Shown here: piece after piece, positions 11,911-22,449 of the stretch
Numbering within the stretch: the stretch's first letter is position 1
Layout: each line of letters starts with the position of its first letter
Assembly: GCA_948146395.1 (NCBI GenBank)
Contig: OX411547.1
Location: forward strand, 29,492,614 to 29,556,613
Length of the DNA: 64,000 nt
DNA from: Fragum whitleyi
Lineage: Eukaryota > Mollusca > Bivalvia > Cardiida > Cardiidae
Reading direction: 5' to 3'
Translations under genes and position numbers: made by a program
Notes under the pieces: generated by a model
The model's input: the letters and a program-made list of their open reading frames with translations, nothing else
The model's database searches: none
What the model was told of the DNA's origin: nothing

Positions 11911-13291
11911 GGGGAGACCGGGGCAGAGTGTTACACGGGGCAAAGTGTTACGTTTGAAATATTTTCTTTTTGACATCATTAATGTCCCAGGTGTTAATTC
12001 TTAGAAAAAGTTTTTTTGATCATGCTTGTTTTGCTGCATATTAGATTCATGAAATAGGAATGTCCACTTAAGAAGAATCAGAAAACGTTTTTTGTGACAC
12101 AAAAGTAAATTCTTACCATCTTCGTAAATATCCGCCTCGTCTGATATAAGAGTACAAGAAATAGGAATGTCATATGGTTATGGGATCCCGAGATCCAGAA
12201 GCTTACTTTTGTGTACAAATTATGTTATTGTAAACCTTTCTTTTCTTTGCACGAGTATCTTTTCCGAAAAGTTGCGATTGGGGCAAAGTGTTACACAGGA
12301 CGTGGGGCAAAGTGTTACAGTGTAACATTTTGCCCAGAATATGTTTACCGCCATTATTCAATTTCCAGATAACGAGATCATGACTGAAACGAATTTAAAG
12401 AAGCTTCAGGCGAAGTTTTAATGTTTGTGCAAATCATTGAACATCTAATTATATGCAATAGAAACCGTTGTACGAAAAAGATCAATTTCCCGTTGCAAGA
12501 GTAACCAGCTTTTTCTCAAAACGCTTTGTCCGCTATATATTCGGACATGTTGAAACGGGGATTTGGCTGTCCAATGGGCTTATTTCTAAAAGTTTGTGGT
12601 TAATCACAGATTTTTTTATGTAATTTCATAAATGTAGAGTTTAAGAGACTTAATAGTAATTAATGCAATTCATATAATAGATCATATAATACTTCCTGAC
12701 TTTTCAGACTTATTCGAAGCCACAATAGGTTCCAGTAGTAACAGATGCTCTTAGATTTTATTCTGCAAATGGACATACAATATGAGATTTATGGTTTATG
12801 TCTTTATAAGAGAAATAAAAAAAAGGAGAGAATATTTTAGGATATGGTCTGAGTATTTTATTATTAACGAAGCGTTTTGAAACATGTGGTTAGGCGCAAA
12901 AATGCACTTTTTTGACTTGGGTGACCAAGTCAGTGTGTGCGAAACTTGCAGTCTAATTTTGAATAATATTTTGCTAAAAGGCCTATCATGTTTATCCCGG
13001 TATTGTAATAGCAAATGGAAGTTCTATTCGGGACGAATGTATGCCATGTAACACTTTGCCCCGGTAGGTGTAACACTTTGCCCCAAAAGCCCGGGGCAAT
13101 GTGTTACATTTATCGGTATTTTTGTCTGCGTATAAAATTTTTATAATATGACGAAATTGTTGAATCAAATATTTTTTTAGTTCCAAATTCTTTAAATTTT
13201 CGATTCATATATTAAATAAATTCAAAAGAGCTATGGTGTCGGAAAATTTGTGAATTGATTAAAAATTGTAACACTTTGCCCCGGTCTCCCC
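11911..13291. mobile_element. 1.38-kb inverted-repeat DNA element
   Basis: The element begins GGGGAGACCGGGGCAGAG and ends with the reverse complement CTTTGCCCCGGTCTCCCC, flanked by TA on both sides. The motif GGGGCAAAGTGTTAC is repeated near both ends and inside (about 11938, 12282, 12303, 13048, 13069, 13094, 13266) in both orientations. No transposase frame exists, so it is non-autonomous; the superfamily was not identified. Confidence 0.85.
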
Positions 13292-13342
13292 TAATAGCTT
13301 ATGGAGGCTTTCACGATGTATCGTGCTATACAGTGTACCTTT

Positions 13343-13569
13343 TAACACTTTCCTGTTTTACAAAAATTTGGACCTGTCCAAATTCAAAGGTTTTGCAGAC
13401 GAAAATTTAAAGTGGATTTAATTTGAAAAATAACCATGCAGTAGGGTAGAAAATAGTGTGGAGAAAAGAAGAAATTGCTTGTCAGAAGCAATTTCTTCTT
13501 TTTTCACAATTTTTCTCAATCATAAAATCACAGGCACGTAAAAAAGCAGGGATTAAACAGCAAGGGTTA
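13343..13569. mobile_element. piggyBac-like MITE family A, copy 1
   Basis: It begins TTAACACTTTCCTGTTTTAC and ends TTAAACAGCAAGGGTTA, with the central hairpin GAAATTGCTTGTCAGAAGC. The TTAA-type flank plus CCCTTT-type end resembles piggyBac termini. Confidence 0.75.
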
Positions 13570-13734
13570 GAGGCTATTGAGACATTGGAGTACTTAGACC
13601 TGTGCTGAACGCCGAGTCGTTCCACATATCAGGAAATTCGGGGCACTTGTAGGGATACTTCTCTATAAGGGGTTATAGCGACATTTAAGCGCGGCCACAT
13701 GTGCTATATACCTTTTCGAGTGTATTTCGACATC

Positions 13735-14200
13735 AATGCGCTCTTACAAAACTAAACTTTGCGACAAATGCTATTCCGTCTAGAATCTAAAACGACATTT
13801 AAGGATTGCTCCCACTGTTATACCTTTGACATGCTCTTACAAAATCTGAGCATTGCGACAAAAGCTATTCCGTTTAGAGTCTAATACGACATCTAAGGAT
13901 TGCTCCAAGTGCTAAACCTTTTACATGCTCTTACAAGATCTGAGCATTGCGACAAAAGCTATTCCGTTTAGAATCTAATACGACATCTAAGGATTGCTCC
14001 CAGTGCTATACCTTTTATATGCTCTTACAAAATCTGAGCATTGCGACAAAAGCTATACGGTTTAGAGTCAAATACGGCATCTAAGGATTGCTCCCAGTAC
14101 ATTTTACATGCTCTAATAAAATCTGAGCATTGCGACAAAAGCTATTCCGTTTAGTGTCTAATACTACATTCAAGATTGCTACATACATTTTATGGCATAT
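13735..14200. repeat. 94-bp tandem repeat, about 4.6 units
   Basis: Units start ATGCTCTTACAAAATCTGAG and contain GCGACAAAAGCTATTCCGTT. Starts are near 13737, 13831, 13925, 14019 and 14108; the last unit is shortened. Confidence 0.85.
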
Positions 14201-14379
14201 AAGCATTGCACTCATCATCAATTTTGTGAATAGAATCCATCTTGCTTGAGCGACCTCGGCTATCTAGCCACCATTTTAGATTGGGAGACCATTTTCAAAA
14301 AACCCGTCTTTAAATCAAAATATCTTGAAAGAATGTATTTATAGTCTAAAATCTATTAAAAGTGTATCATATGTTGTTA

Positions 14380-14720
14380 AAACTTATTAGAATCGTCTCA
14401 ATGAGATGATTCTATTGAGTTTCATCATGCAACGAAACCTGTATTGACCTTATATCGCCTGTCTGATAACATGACATGTTATCAGGCAGTTTATTTTTAG
14501 AAACAATTTGCATAAGCTTTCACATGAATTACCATAATTTTAAGGTTTACTATGATTAAGCGGTGAAAAATGATTGCATGATAAATAGAATAACATGTCA
14601 GTGTCTTAAAATATCAATGTTATCACGTCTCGGCTGTGAGAAATTATCATAACTCGGCACAGCCTCGTCATGATAAATTCTCCCAACCTCGACCAGATAT
14701 CATGGATATTTTTAGACACT
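14380..14720. repeat. Cluster of small hairpins
   Basis: Adjacent inverted repeats are GAATCGTCTCAATGAGATGATTC (with one mismatch) near 14391 and GCCTGTCTGATAACATG / CATGTTATCAGGC at 14458-14488. At 14630-14705 a hairpin with CTCGGCACAGCCTCG resembles the head of family F. Confidence 0.5.
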
Positions 14721-15338
14721 GACATATAATTCTCTATTTGACAATTTAGGATAATCGGGAAATTCGCAATAACATACATAATCAATCAAAATCTCACTTA
14801 TGAATAAAACACGCACTAAACGACCATTCTCCTTAACGACCGCTTTTTGGTATACACAGTAGATCCCTTCCTTGATCATCAAAATTTGGGAGGGGGCGAA
14901 ACGTTGGCTTTTTAGTACTATTTCTGTTATAATTGGTATATTTTGACATCTTTCCTAAAATAGAAATTTCTGTCCTTTTTTGGATACTTTTAATACTTTT
15001 TGGTACATCTGTGGGCTGTATGCATGCCTTCATTAGAAGCCACACGTGCGATATTAAAACGTAAGGCTTACAGAATTTGTAAAAGATACTAGGATGGATC
15101 AAATATTGTTGACTATTTGGATAAAGTAGACTAAATTAATCCCTATACGAAATAAAAAATAGTGTGGCTATACTAAAAAGCGTTTTGAAATCGGTATGTC
15201 TGTCCGATTAATAAAAAAAAATACAATTTACTTATGTTTTTACCGAACTGTCTTCACTTAACTATTTTGGCGGTATGACAGTAAAATCCTTATCATACTG
15301 TATGAATACGCAAAACCTCTCTTCGTCTATTATAATTT

Positions 15339-15581
15339 GAGCCTGTGCGTGAGATTTCCATCAATTTCAAATGTGCGCAAAGCAAAGACTCTGACCAGCT
15401 TGTGCATCCACACAGTCTGACCAGAGTCTTCACTATGCGTTTATTGGATAGATAAGGTCTCTAAGTATCTGCAGACAATCAGGCAACTTTATATTTACAG
15501 TTCTTTGTTGTCTGGGCCTTTCAATGTTTACACGTCACGAAGATTTCAAGTTGTTGGAAATGTCACGCACAGCACAGGCTC
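15339..15581. mobile_element. MITE family D, copy 1
   Basis: The inverted ends are GAGCCTGTGCGTGAGATTTC and AAATGTCACGCACAGCACAG followed by GCTC. An inner hairpin pairs AAGACTCTGACCAGCTTGTG with its complement up to CCAGAGTCTT. Copies are at 28494, 37320 and 43407. Confidence 0.75.
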
Positions 15582-15609
15582 ATTTAATATCATGCGGCAA
15601 AAATGAACA

Positions 15610-15742
15610 GCCCTGCGTTCAGGATAAAAAAAAACGATAGAAACAGCTTTCCAATTATACCCGCTTTACACTTACTCTTGTGTGCAAAGCGGGGTATAAC
15701 TGGAAAACTGCTTGCACCGTTTTGTGATCTTGAACGCAGGGC
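15610..15742. mobile_element. Palindromic MITE family B, copy 3
   Basis: The ends are GCCCTGCGTTCAGGAT and TGATCTTGAACGCAGGGC; the centre pairs ATACCCGCTTTACAC with GTGCAAAGCGGGGTAT. Confidence 0.8.
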
Positions 15743-15999
15743 ACATTTATCCACAACGAAACAGTTTTCTTTTTGGACTACTTTGTGCGCAAGTTCACGA
15801 GGAATTGCGTGCTCAATTTTTTTTCATTGAGGACATGTTTGCAAAGAATCAGAATTCACGATTTTTGATTGATGTAAGTAAAATTCAATTATTTTCGGAT
15901 GTGACGCCAATAAATGTTAATCTGGATCCCCATGTGACGGTACTATATACGCGGAACACGTAAGGGAACCAGGCAGATCTCAACAATCATTTTCTCACA

Positions 16000-16500
16000 C
16001 CGTTTCCTGTTTAGACTGGTCCCACCGTCTTAAAAAAGCTATATTGATCGTTGAAAGTGGTGCCAGTCTATCGCCCGTTACAAGTAGCACGTATACGCGT
16101 TCTAAGGGCGTCGAGTCGTCGACAAATACTAGTAAAACATCGTGAAATTGACCGTCATTCCGATATATAAATCCGTTTAAGTCATTCACTAAGTGCTCGA
16201 TTCATCCTTTCTAAACACTCAATCAAATCGATCAAAAAACGCTCCAAAATCATTTGAAAACATTTCTAAATCGTTCAAGACGATCAGCATTTAAATCGAT
16301 CAAATTATTCCACGATTTTCTTGGCTGAAGAGTGTCTAAAGTGTCTGATTGGTCCATGAAGACACTCAGACGAAAAAGAGCGTATATTTTCATTAAAGGG
16401 GGTTAATAGATATCGCTAATTTTGTTCAAAATGAGCGGACAAAATTAGCGACATTGGATTGTCTCCCTTTAATTTCACTCAAAGCTCGCTCCACACATTC
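16000..16500. repeat. Degenerate interspersed repeat
   Basis: AGACTGGTCCCACCGTC near 16014 also occurs near 58633 and 62944. The later part (TTAAAGGGGGTTAATAGATA, then AATTAGCGACATTGGATT) matches pieces near 7320 and 40998-41030. It is an old, ill-bounded element. Confidence 0.45.
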
Positions 16501-16881
16501 ATTCATTTTTATTCCAAACTAATGCATCTTGCTATTTTCACGATCGTCTTACCTGTACCACAGAACGGACGAGAGATGAGCGGTAACATAAGTTTGAACT
16601 TAACTTCGAAGAAATTGCAAAAAAATTGCAAAAAAAACATGAAACGTGAATATTGTAAACGTGGTTATCTTTCTCCAGCTCTGCACTTGATATAAAATTG
16701 CGAAACTTTTTGTTACCATTTTTTCACTAAATTGTATCATTTTTCATTCATTTTTACCCAAGCCGCATGCACGCAAAAGTGAACAAATATCACAGACAAA
16801 ATTGATATCTATTGAGAACAAAATTCCAGCCATCAAAAATGCGCGAATCATGACTTAAACAAATAAGATTAAATCATTAGA

Positions 16882-17095
16882 TTGATTGATTGAATGGAGT
16901 TTAACGCCACTTTCAACATTTTTTTCAGTTATATCGCGGCGGCTGGAGCACCTTGCAATGGATCCCTGGTATTTCTCTCACCAGTACAACCATAATATCC
17001 TTTCCTAGCCTCCAGCTACTATCTCAAATAGGTCTACGATTATCAACCCATTGGTAAGAGATAAATAGTCGGAAAGAATGAGTGCCGCTGTCGGG
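16882..17095 (-). mobile_element. SINE family 1, 5'-truncated, with target duplication
   Basis: The body of SINE family 1 ends abruptly inside the tRNA-like head (GCCGCTGTCGGG). It is flanked by the 15-bp direct repeat GATTAAATCATTAGA at 16867-16881 and 17096-17110. The truncation plus duplication shows reverse transcription-primed insertion of an incomplete copy. Confidence 0.85.
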
Positions 17096-17305
17096 GATTA
17101 AATCATTAGAGTGAAATACAGTACAGTCGATATAGCTCAAGCAATCGATTTTTAAGCTCTCCACCGTTAGCAAACTATCGGAAAAGGGCATTCTTAAGCG
17201 AAAATATGTTTCAGGGCTCGTGTTTGACCCTTAAACTAGGGTTTTGACCTCCATAAATCTGACAATATTTTATTTTGACCCTTATAATTTTTTTTCCAAG
17301 GGGGT

Positions 17306-18031
17306 CATCCTTCCCCTTTAGAGAAATTTCGAAGGGTCGAAACTTTTTAAGATGCATCTGATCTATTATCATTGTGACCCCATTGAGAGAAACTTCAAAG
17401 GGTCGAAACTTTTTAAGATGCATCTGATCTATTATCATTGTGACCCCATTGAGAGAAACTTCAAAGGGTCAAAACTTTTTACGATACATCTGATCTATAA
17501 TCATTGTGACCCCATTGAGAGAAATTTCTAAGGGTCAAAACTTTTTACGATACATCTGATCTATTATCATTGTGACCCCATTGAGAGAAATTTCTAAGGG
17601 TCAAAACTTTTTACGATACATCTGATCTATTATCATTGTGACCCCATTGAGAGAAACTTCAAAGGGTCAAAACTTTTTACGATACATCTGATCTATTATC
17701 ATTGTGACCCCATTGAGAGAAACTTCAAAGGGTCAAAACTTTTTACGATACATCTGATCTATAATCATTGTGACCCCATTGAGAGAAACTTCAAAGGGTC
17801 AAAACTTTTTACGATACATCTGATCTATAATCATTGTGACCCCATTGAGAGAAATTTCTAAGGGTCAAAACTTTTTACGATACATCTGATCTATTATCAT
17901 TGTGACCCCATTGAGAGAAACTTCAAAGGGTCAAAACTTTTTACGATACATCTGATCTATTATCATTGTGACCCCATTGAGAGAAATTTCTAAGGGTCAA
18001 AACTTTTTAAGATGCATCTGATCTATTATCT
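17306..18031. repeat. 66-bp tandem array, 11 units
   Basis: The motif AACTTTTTA recurs at 17341, 17407, 17473 and then every 66 bp to 18001 without a single length change. Two main variants alternate (GAGAAACTTCAAAGGG and GAGAAATTTCTAAGGG). A minus-strand frame covers only two units; others contain TGA, so it is not coding. Confidence 0.95.
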
Positions 18032-18299
18032 TGAAATTTACAAATCAATTGCTTCCTTTATTTCTTTAAAATTATTATTCATGATTAGCTCTTTGTCTTT
18101 TTACTCCTTTAAAAACCCTCAGAGTTTAATGGTAAAGGGGTCAATGACTACCTTATGGGAGACTTTGGTAGGTTATCTCCCTTGTTTGCTCTGTGGATTA
18201 AATCAGAGGTGTTCCGAAATCGTTAGCGGTCCTTTTAGAAATTTTCCTTGGATTTTATCCATAGTTTCTTTGGAGAAGTTGCGAATTTTATTTTTGTAA

Positions 18300-19080
18300 A
18301 TACAAAATACTTGTTTATGCAATTCGTATTAATGATACACTTTACAATAGCAAAGAAGAAAATAAATATTTATTTTACGTCAAATGTATCTTAAAATTGC
18401 GCAATATTTGATTTAGAGCTTATCTATAAATCTTGCAGTGCAAAGAAAATAGGGATAAAACCCAAGGTAACCACTGATTTGGACCCTTCCTCCTTTGGGA
18501 GTATTTCAAAGGAGATAACCAACCGATATCCCTCATTGCAGACACTAGCACGAGCCCCGATGGTTAATTTTGAATCTTGTGTTGCTTGAACCCAATAGAC
18601 CAGTGTCTCAACTTTTGTGCCAATACATTTGCTATAAAGTGACCTGTCTTAATCATCATGAAATATTGTATTAAGCGACTAATACCATAAGCAATCGCTT
18701 CTTGTTGGCTCCCTAAGCGGTCGCTTTACACTTGTATTACAATACAAAACAATCATGATTCCAGGATACAGACGGTATTTTCCGAAGTGAACCTTTTTTG
18801 GGGGGAGAAAATAAGAAAAGAATTATAATACGATCGCCTTTATATAGTTAAGTCCTTGGCAGGGTTTTTAATTTTAAGTCGATGCATCGAATTTTTTCAC
18901 GTCAGGTCACTCGCCACGTGTTATAAAAAAATTAGCAAGAAATGTAATCTTGTCTAGCCACTGTACTTGTTACTTTATACATATAGCAAATTGTAAAACG
19001 TGCCACAAACTCCCCATTCGAAAAGTTCGTTGATCTCTTTCTGTCTCTTTTTTCTTGTAATTGCGAGATAAAAAGAGTAT
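18300..19080. other. No gene seen
   Basis: AT-rich, with no supported gene. Confidence 0.45.
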
Positions 19081-19091
19081 TTGCTGACTTC

Positions 19092-19540
19092 ATGGAGGTT
19101 TGATACAAAAAAAAAAAAAAAAAAAAAAAAAACCACAAACATAATCACACTATATGAATACGTGAAGCGGGGTTCATACCTGAGTGAATTCCGATTTCAC
19201 ACTTTTCCGACTTTGAGTTTTCGGCTTCATATTTTAAACTTCCAATTCCAACACATCACACCCCCGACTTCACAGTTCATACTCCGCATAATTCCAACTT
19301 CACAATTCTGACTTCACACTAACCCCCCCCCCCCCCCCCCCCCCCTCAATCTCACACTCTATATTTCTATCTTCAAACGTCCAATTTCAAACTACCAAAA
19401 TCATACTTCTGACTTCATATTTCCGACTTCATACTATTTAATGAAAAGACGAGGAGGGGGTTCATTGATTATATGGAGGTATGAAACTAAAAAAGATAAT
19501 CACACTGTATGAATACGCAAAGCGAGTTCATACATGATTG
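19092..19540. repeat. Simple-sequence patch with direct flanking repeats
   Basis: Poly-A near 19107-19131, a degenerate GACTTCACA(C/A) array, and poly-C at 19322-19345. The flanks share ATAATCACACTATATGAATA-like sequence and GCGGGGTTCATAC, at 19140 and 19496. Confidence 0.7.
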
Positions 19541-19639
19541 TGATTAGGTTTTTAATCAGAATGCACGAAAATTGGTGTGGCATGAAATAAAATTAAATTA
19601 TCATATATATGAAGTTTGAAATTTGTGTCATGTTTGAAT

Positions 19640-19865
19640 TATCACTTTCCTGTTTTACGAAATTTTGGACCTGTCCAAATTCAGAGGTTTTGCAGAAGAA
19701 AATTTAAGTGGATTTACTTTGAAAAATAACCAATCAGGCGGGAAGAAAATAGTGTGGAAAAAAGAAGAAATTGCTTGTCAGAAGCAATTTCTTCTTTTTT
19801 CACAATGTTTTCTCAATCATAAGATCACAGGCACGTAAAAGCAGGGATTAAACAGCAAAGGGTTA
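19640..19865. mobile_element. piggyBac-like MITE family A, copy 2
   Basis: Its ends are TATCACTTTCCTGTTTTAC and TTAAACAGCAAAGGGTTA, with the same central hairpin. Confidence 0.75.
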
Positions 19866-20379
19866 TGAGAGTCGCCACCGGTCTATCGTAGACTGGGCTA
19901 ACGAAATAAGTACTTTTAAAATACTTAAGTCACGGTTACATTGCAAATGACCTTTACGTACTTAGATGTTACAAAACGTGCAGAAAAAGTGATACACTGA
20001 CAGTCTGACGGGGCAAATGTATTATATTTCAAATGGAAACAAAATATAATTATGTGATCCGTCAGACAAAAAAAAGACAATCTGGGAAGTGAGTTAAAGA
20101 TTTTCCTTAGTCAGGCCATTTGGCACCCGGGAACCTTCGGCAATTCTATGGAAATGACCTCTGGAATAATAGGGACGCAGTCCTGAAAGCGCGTCAACAT
20201 AAGGTAAAAATTGGCCATTTTATAATTGAAAAAAAGACCGTTTTTTTTTTCAAATTATAACAAGCCAAAATAATCTCCAAAGACTATTTGAAAACATTAA
20301 GGGAATAAACTATTCTTCAAGCGTATAAACCAAAGTACCGCCAGCAGCTGAATTACCGAAAAATGACCAAAGATTACTA

Positions 20380-20760
20380 AACTTACGTCCGAGCTTCTTT
20401 CCAGTTTACGGAAAAGTCCGAGCGATGTTCCGAATGGCATTTGGATTAGCGCTCGGACTTTTCCGTAATATGGAAAGTATCTCAGGCGTAAGTTTAGTAA
20501 TTTTGGGTCATTTTTGGGGTAATTCGGCTTCTACCACTTCTAGAAAAGATTTTTTCTATGCCTTCCAATCGTCTATGAAATTCTTCTATGCATATTTTAA
20601 TTTAATTTCAAAACGCAGTAAAACGCTGGGATTTACTATCAAAATATATTATGCCCAGTTTTAATATTCCGATGAATTTTGTATTCCTCGATGTCATATT
20701 GATGCTTGTGACGTCTCGTAAACCAACGTGCGATATGACGCGCTTTAATATACCAGAGGT
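20380..20760. repeat. Repeat with long hairpin, related to 8850-9190
   Basis: The left part (20380-20500) forms a stem: AAACTTACGTCCGAGC...TTTACGGAAAAGTCCGAGCG pairs with CGCTCGGACTTTTCCGTAA...GGCGTAAGTTT. The rest matches the dispersed repeat at 8850. Confidence 0.75.
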
Positions 20761-21389
20761 TTTTTCCGTAATTGTAAAAGAAAGAAAGAAAGAAAAAAAA
20801 ACATGTCCGCGTTACAGGAAGTTCACATAAAAGAGCTTAATTACCGACAAAACACCTATTACTTTCTACCCCAGGCGTGCTTTGAGAAATATTGAACCTG
20901 ATTTCCATATTATTGAATATTCTTGATTTTATATCTTGCATAAATTTAATAAACATTTCGGATTACTGGATTTATGCAAGCCTTTATAATGATTAGGCCA
21001 GCCCTTAAAAATTGTCCGTATTTTTTGTCCATGTGTGATCTCTTGCGAGGAAAAAGAATTCAATGTGCAAATCTAGAACCTCTTAGGGGGAGATCCAACC
21101 AACTATTTAAGTTTATTATATGACCTACGTCGCGGGAGTGAATTAACCTCGTTTAATATTTTTGCTATTACACGGATGTTATTACACTAGGGGAATAACT
21201 ATGCAAATAAGCTAAGAAATGGCATCAACGTTGTATTTTCGTTGTAAAAATAACGTCTGACGTCATTTCGCAAATAGCGTTATATGTTTTGAGAAATAAC
21301 TTAAAACGATAGATACCGTAATTTCCTTGTTTTATCACAAAAATGCGGGTCATGTTTTAAAAAGAATATCAAATTTGTGCTTATAAAAT

Positions 21390-21790
21390 ACCGAACTCGT
21401 CATCTAAAAAAAGATAAGACTCGGCGCAGCCTAGTTTTTATCGGCTTATAGATGACTCGTTTAATATATGCGGTATTCAATGCGTACTCATTCAATATCC
21501 TCTTTTTCATTTAAGTATTGTCATTGCCTGAGTTGGGTGAACATAATTGTCTTTCTCATGGCTTCAGTAAAACCGTAGCTGCGAAATTGTATCCTAACAT
21601 AGGCGTTACTAGGATTTTGAAATTTATACGAACTCAGAAGACGACCAACATAGAATATATAGGATAAGGCGATATGTTGACTTTGACAAAAGATGAATGT
21701 CCTCCGTCCACTACCCTTTTCTATGATTTGAGCAATGGTGAATAAACAAACATCTTAACTACAGCTTGAATAAGCTGTAGTTTCGATGTT
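21390..21790. repeat. Two hairpin remnants
   Basis: CGAACTCGTCATCTA... pairs with TAGATGACTCG around CTCGGCGCAGCCTAG (21392-21465). AACTACAGCTTGAATAAGC then pairs with GCTGTAGTTTC (21757-21785); this second small stem recurs near 22838, 25488, 30784 and 61046. Confidence 0.5.
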
Positions 21791-22029
21791 ATAATCATTC
21801 ACCAATGACATTTTTTTGAAAGAAGAGTTATTTCTATTACATATTTGCGTAATGTGCGTAATGGTTGTTACGCCCCTGAAACAATAACCATATGCTATTC
21901 GAATGTTCAGATTGTTTGCAACGCAAAAAAATAACATATTAATGACAAAATTCTAGTTGCGGAGGGGTCGGGATCCGGACTAACGTTTCCTTTCTCTGAT
22001 CCGTGCATGACTTCTCGCATATATAATTT

Positions 22030-22445
22030 CTCGCACCAGTACTACAATAACAACCTTTCCTACCCACTAGCCGCTATTCCACATAGGTGTTATTTTATAA
22101 TAATTAATTTTAGTTCGATTGCGACGAACGCTAAAGCTTATAGAATCGCTATCGAACAATCAATCCTGATGTTTTTTCGTCCTCATGAGAGAGGTTTAAA
22201 CCAACTGCTACCAGATTTTACAGCTGCGTGATCTTTGGCTGTCTATTAAGTGTTTTGCCCATAAACACACCCCGGCAACAGTGGGGCTCGAACCACGGAC
22301 CTCCAGGTCAGAGGTCGAGTGTATTTACCACTAGGCAACCGGAACAGGTGATCGATTATCAAGCCATGTGTAGGGGGCAAATTGTCAGCAAGGATATGCG
22401 CCGCCGTTGGGGATCGTCACTCATGCTTTCCGACAATTTGTCTCA
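22030..22445. mobile_element. Composite of SINE pieces
   Basis: A minus-strand piece of SINE family 1 (CACCAGTACTACAATAACAA) is followed at 22280-22345 by a different tRNA-like head, whose minus-strand reading contains GTTGCCTAGTGGTAAATACA and the B box GTGGTTCGAGCCCC. A short piece of family 1 follows near 22388. Confidence 0.55.
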
Positions 22446-22449
22446 AAGA

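Noticed and set aside
15995..16189. 64-residue minus-strand frame
   Set aside because: Falls in a degenerate repeat with copies elsewhere and shows no family resemblance.
17211..17438. Minus-strand frame with two identical 22-residue repeats
   Set aside because: The 66-bp array units to the right carry TGA in this frame; no start or flanking coding signal.
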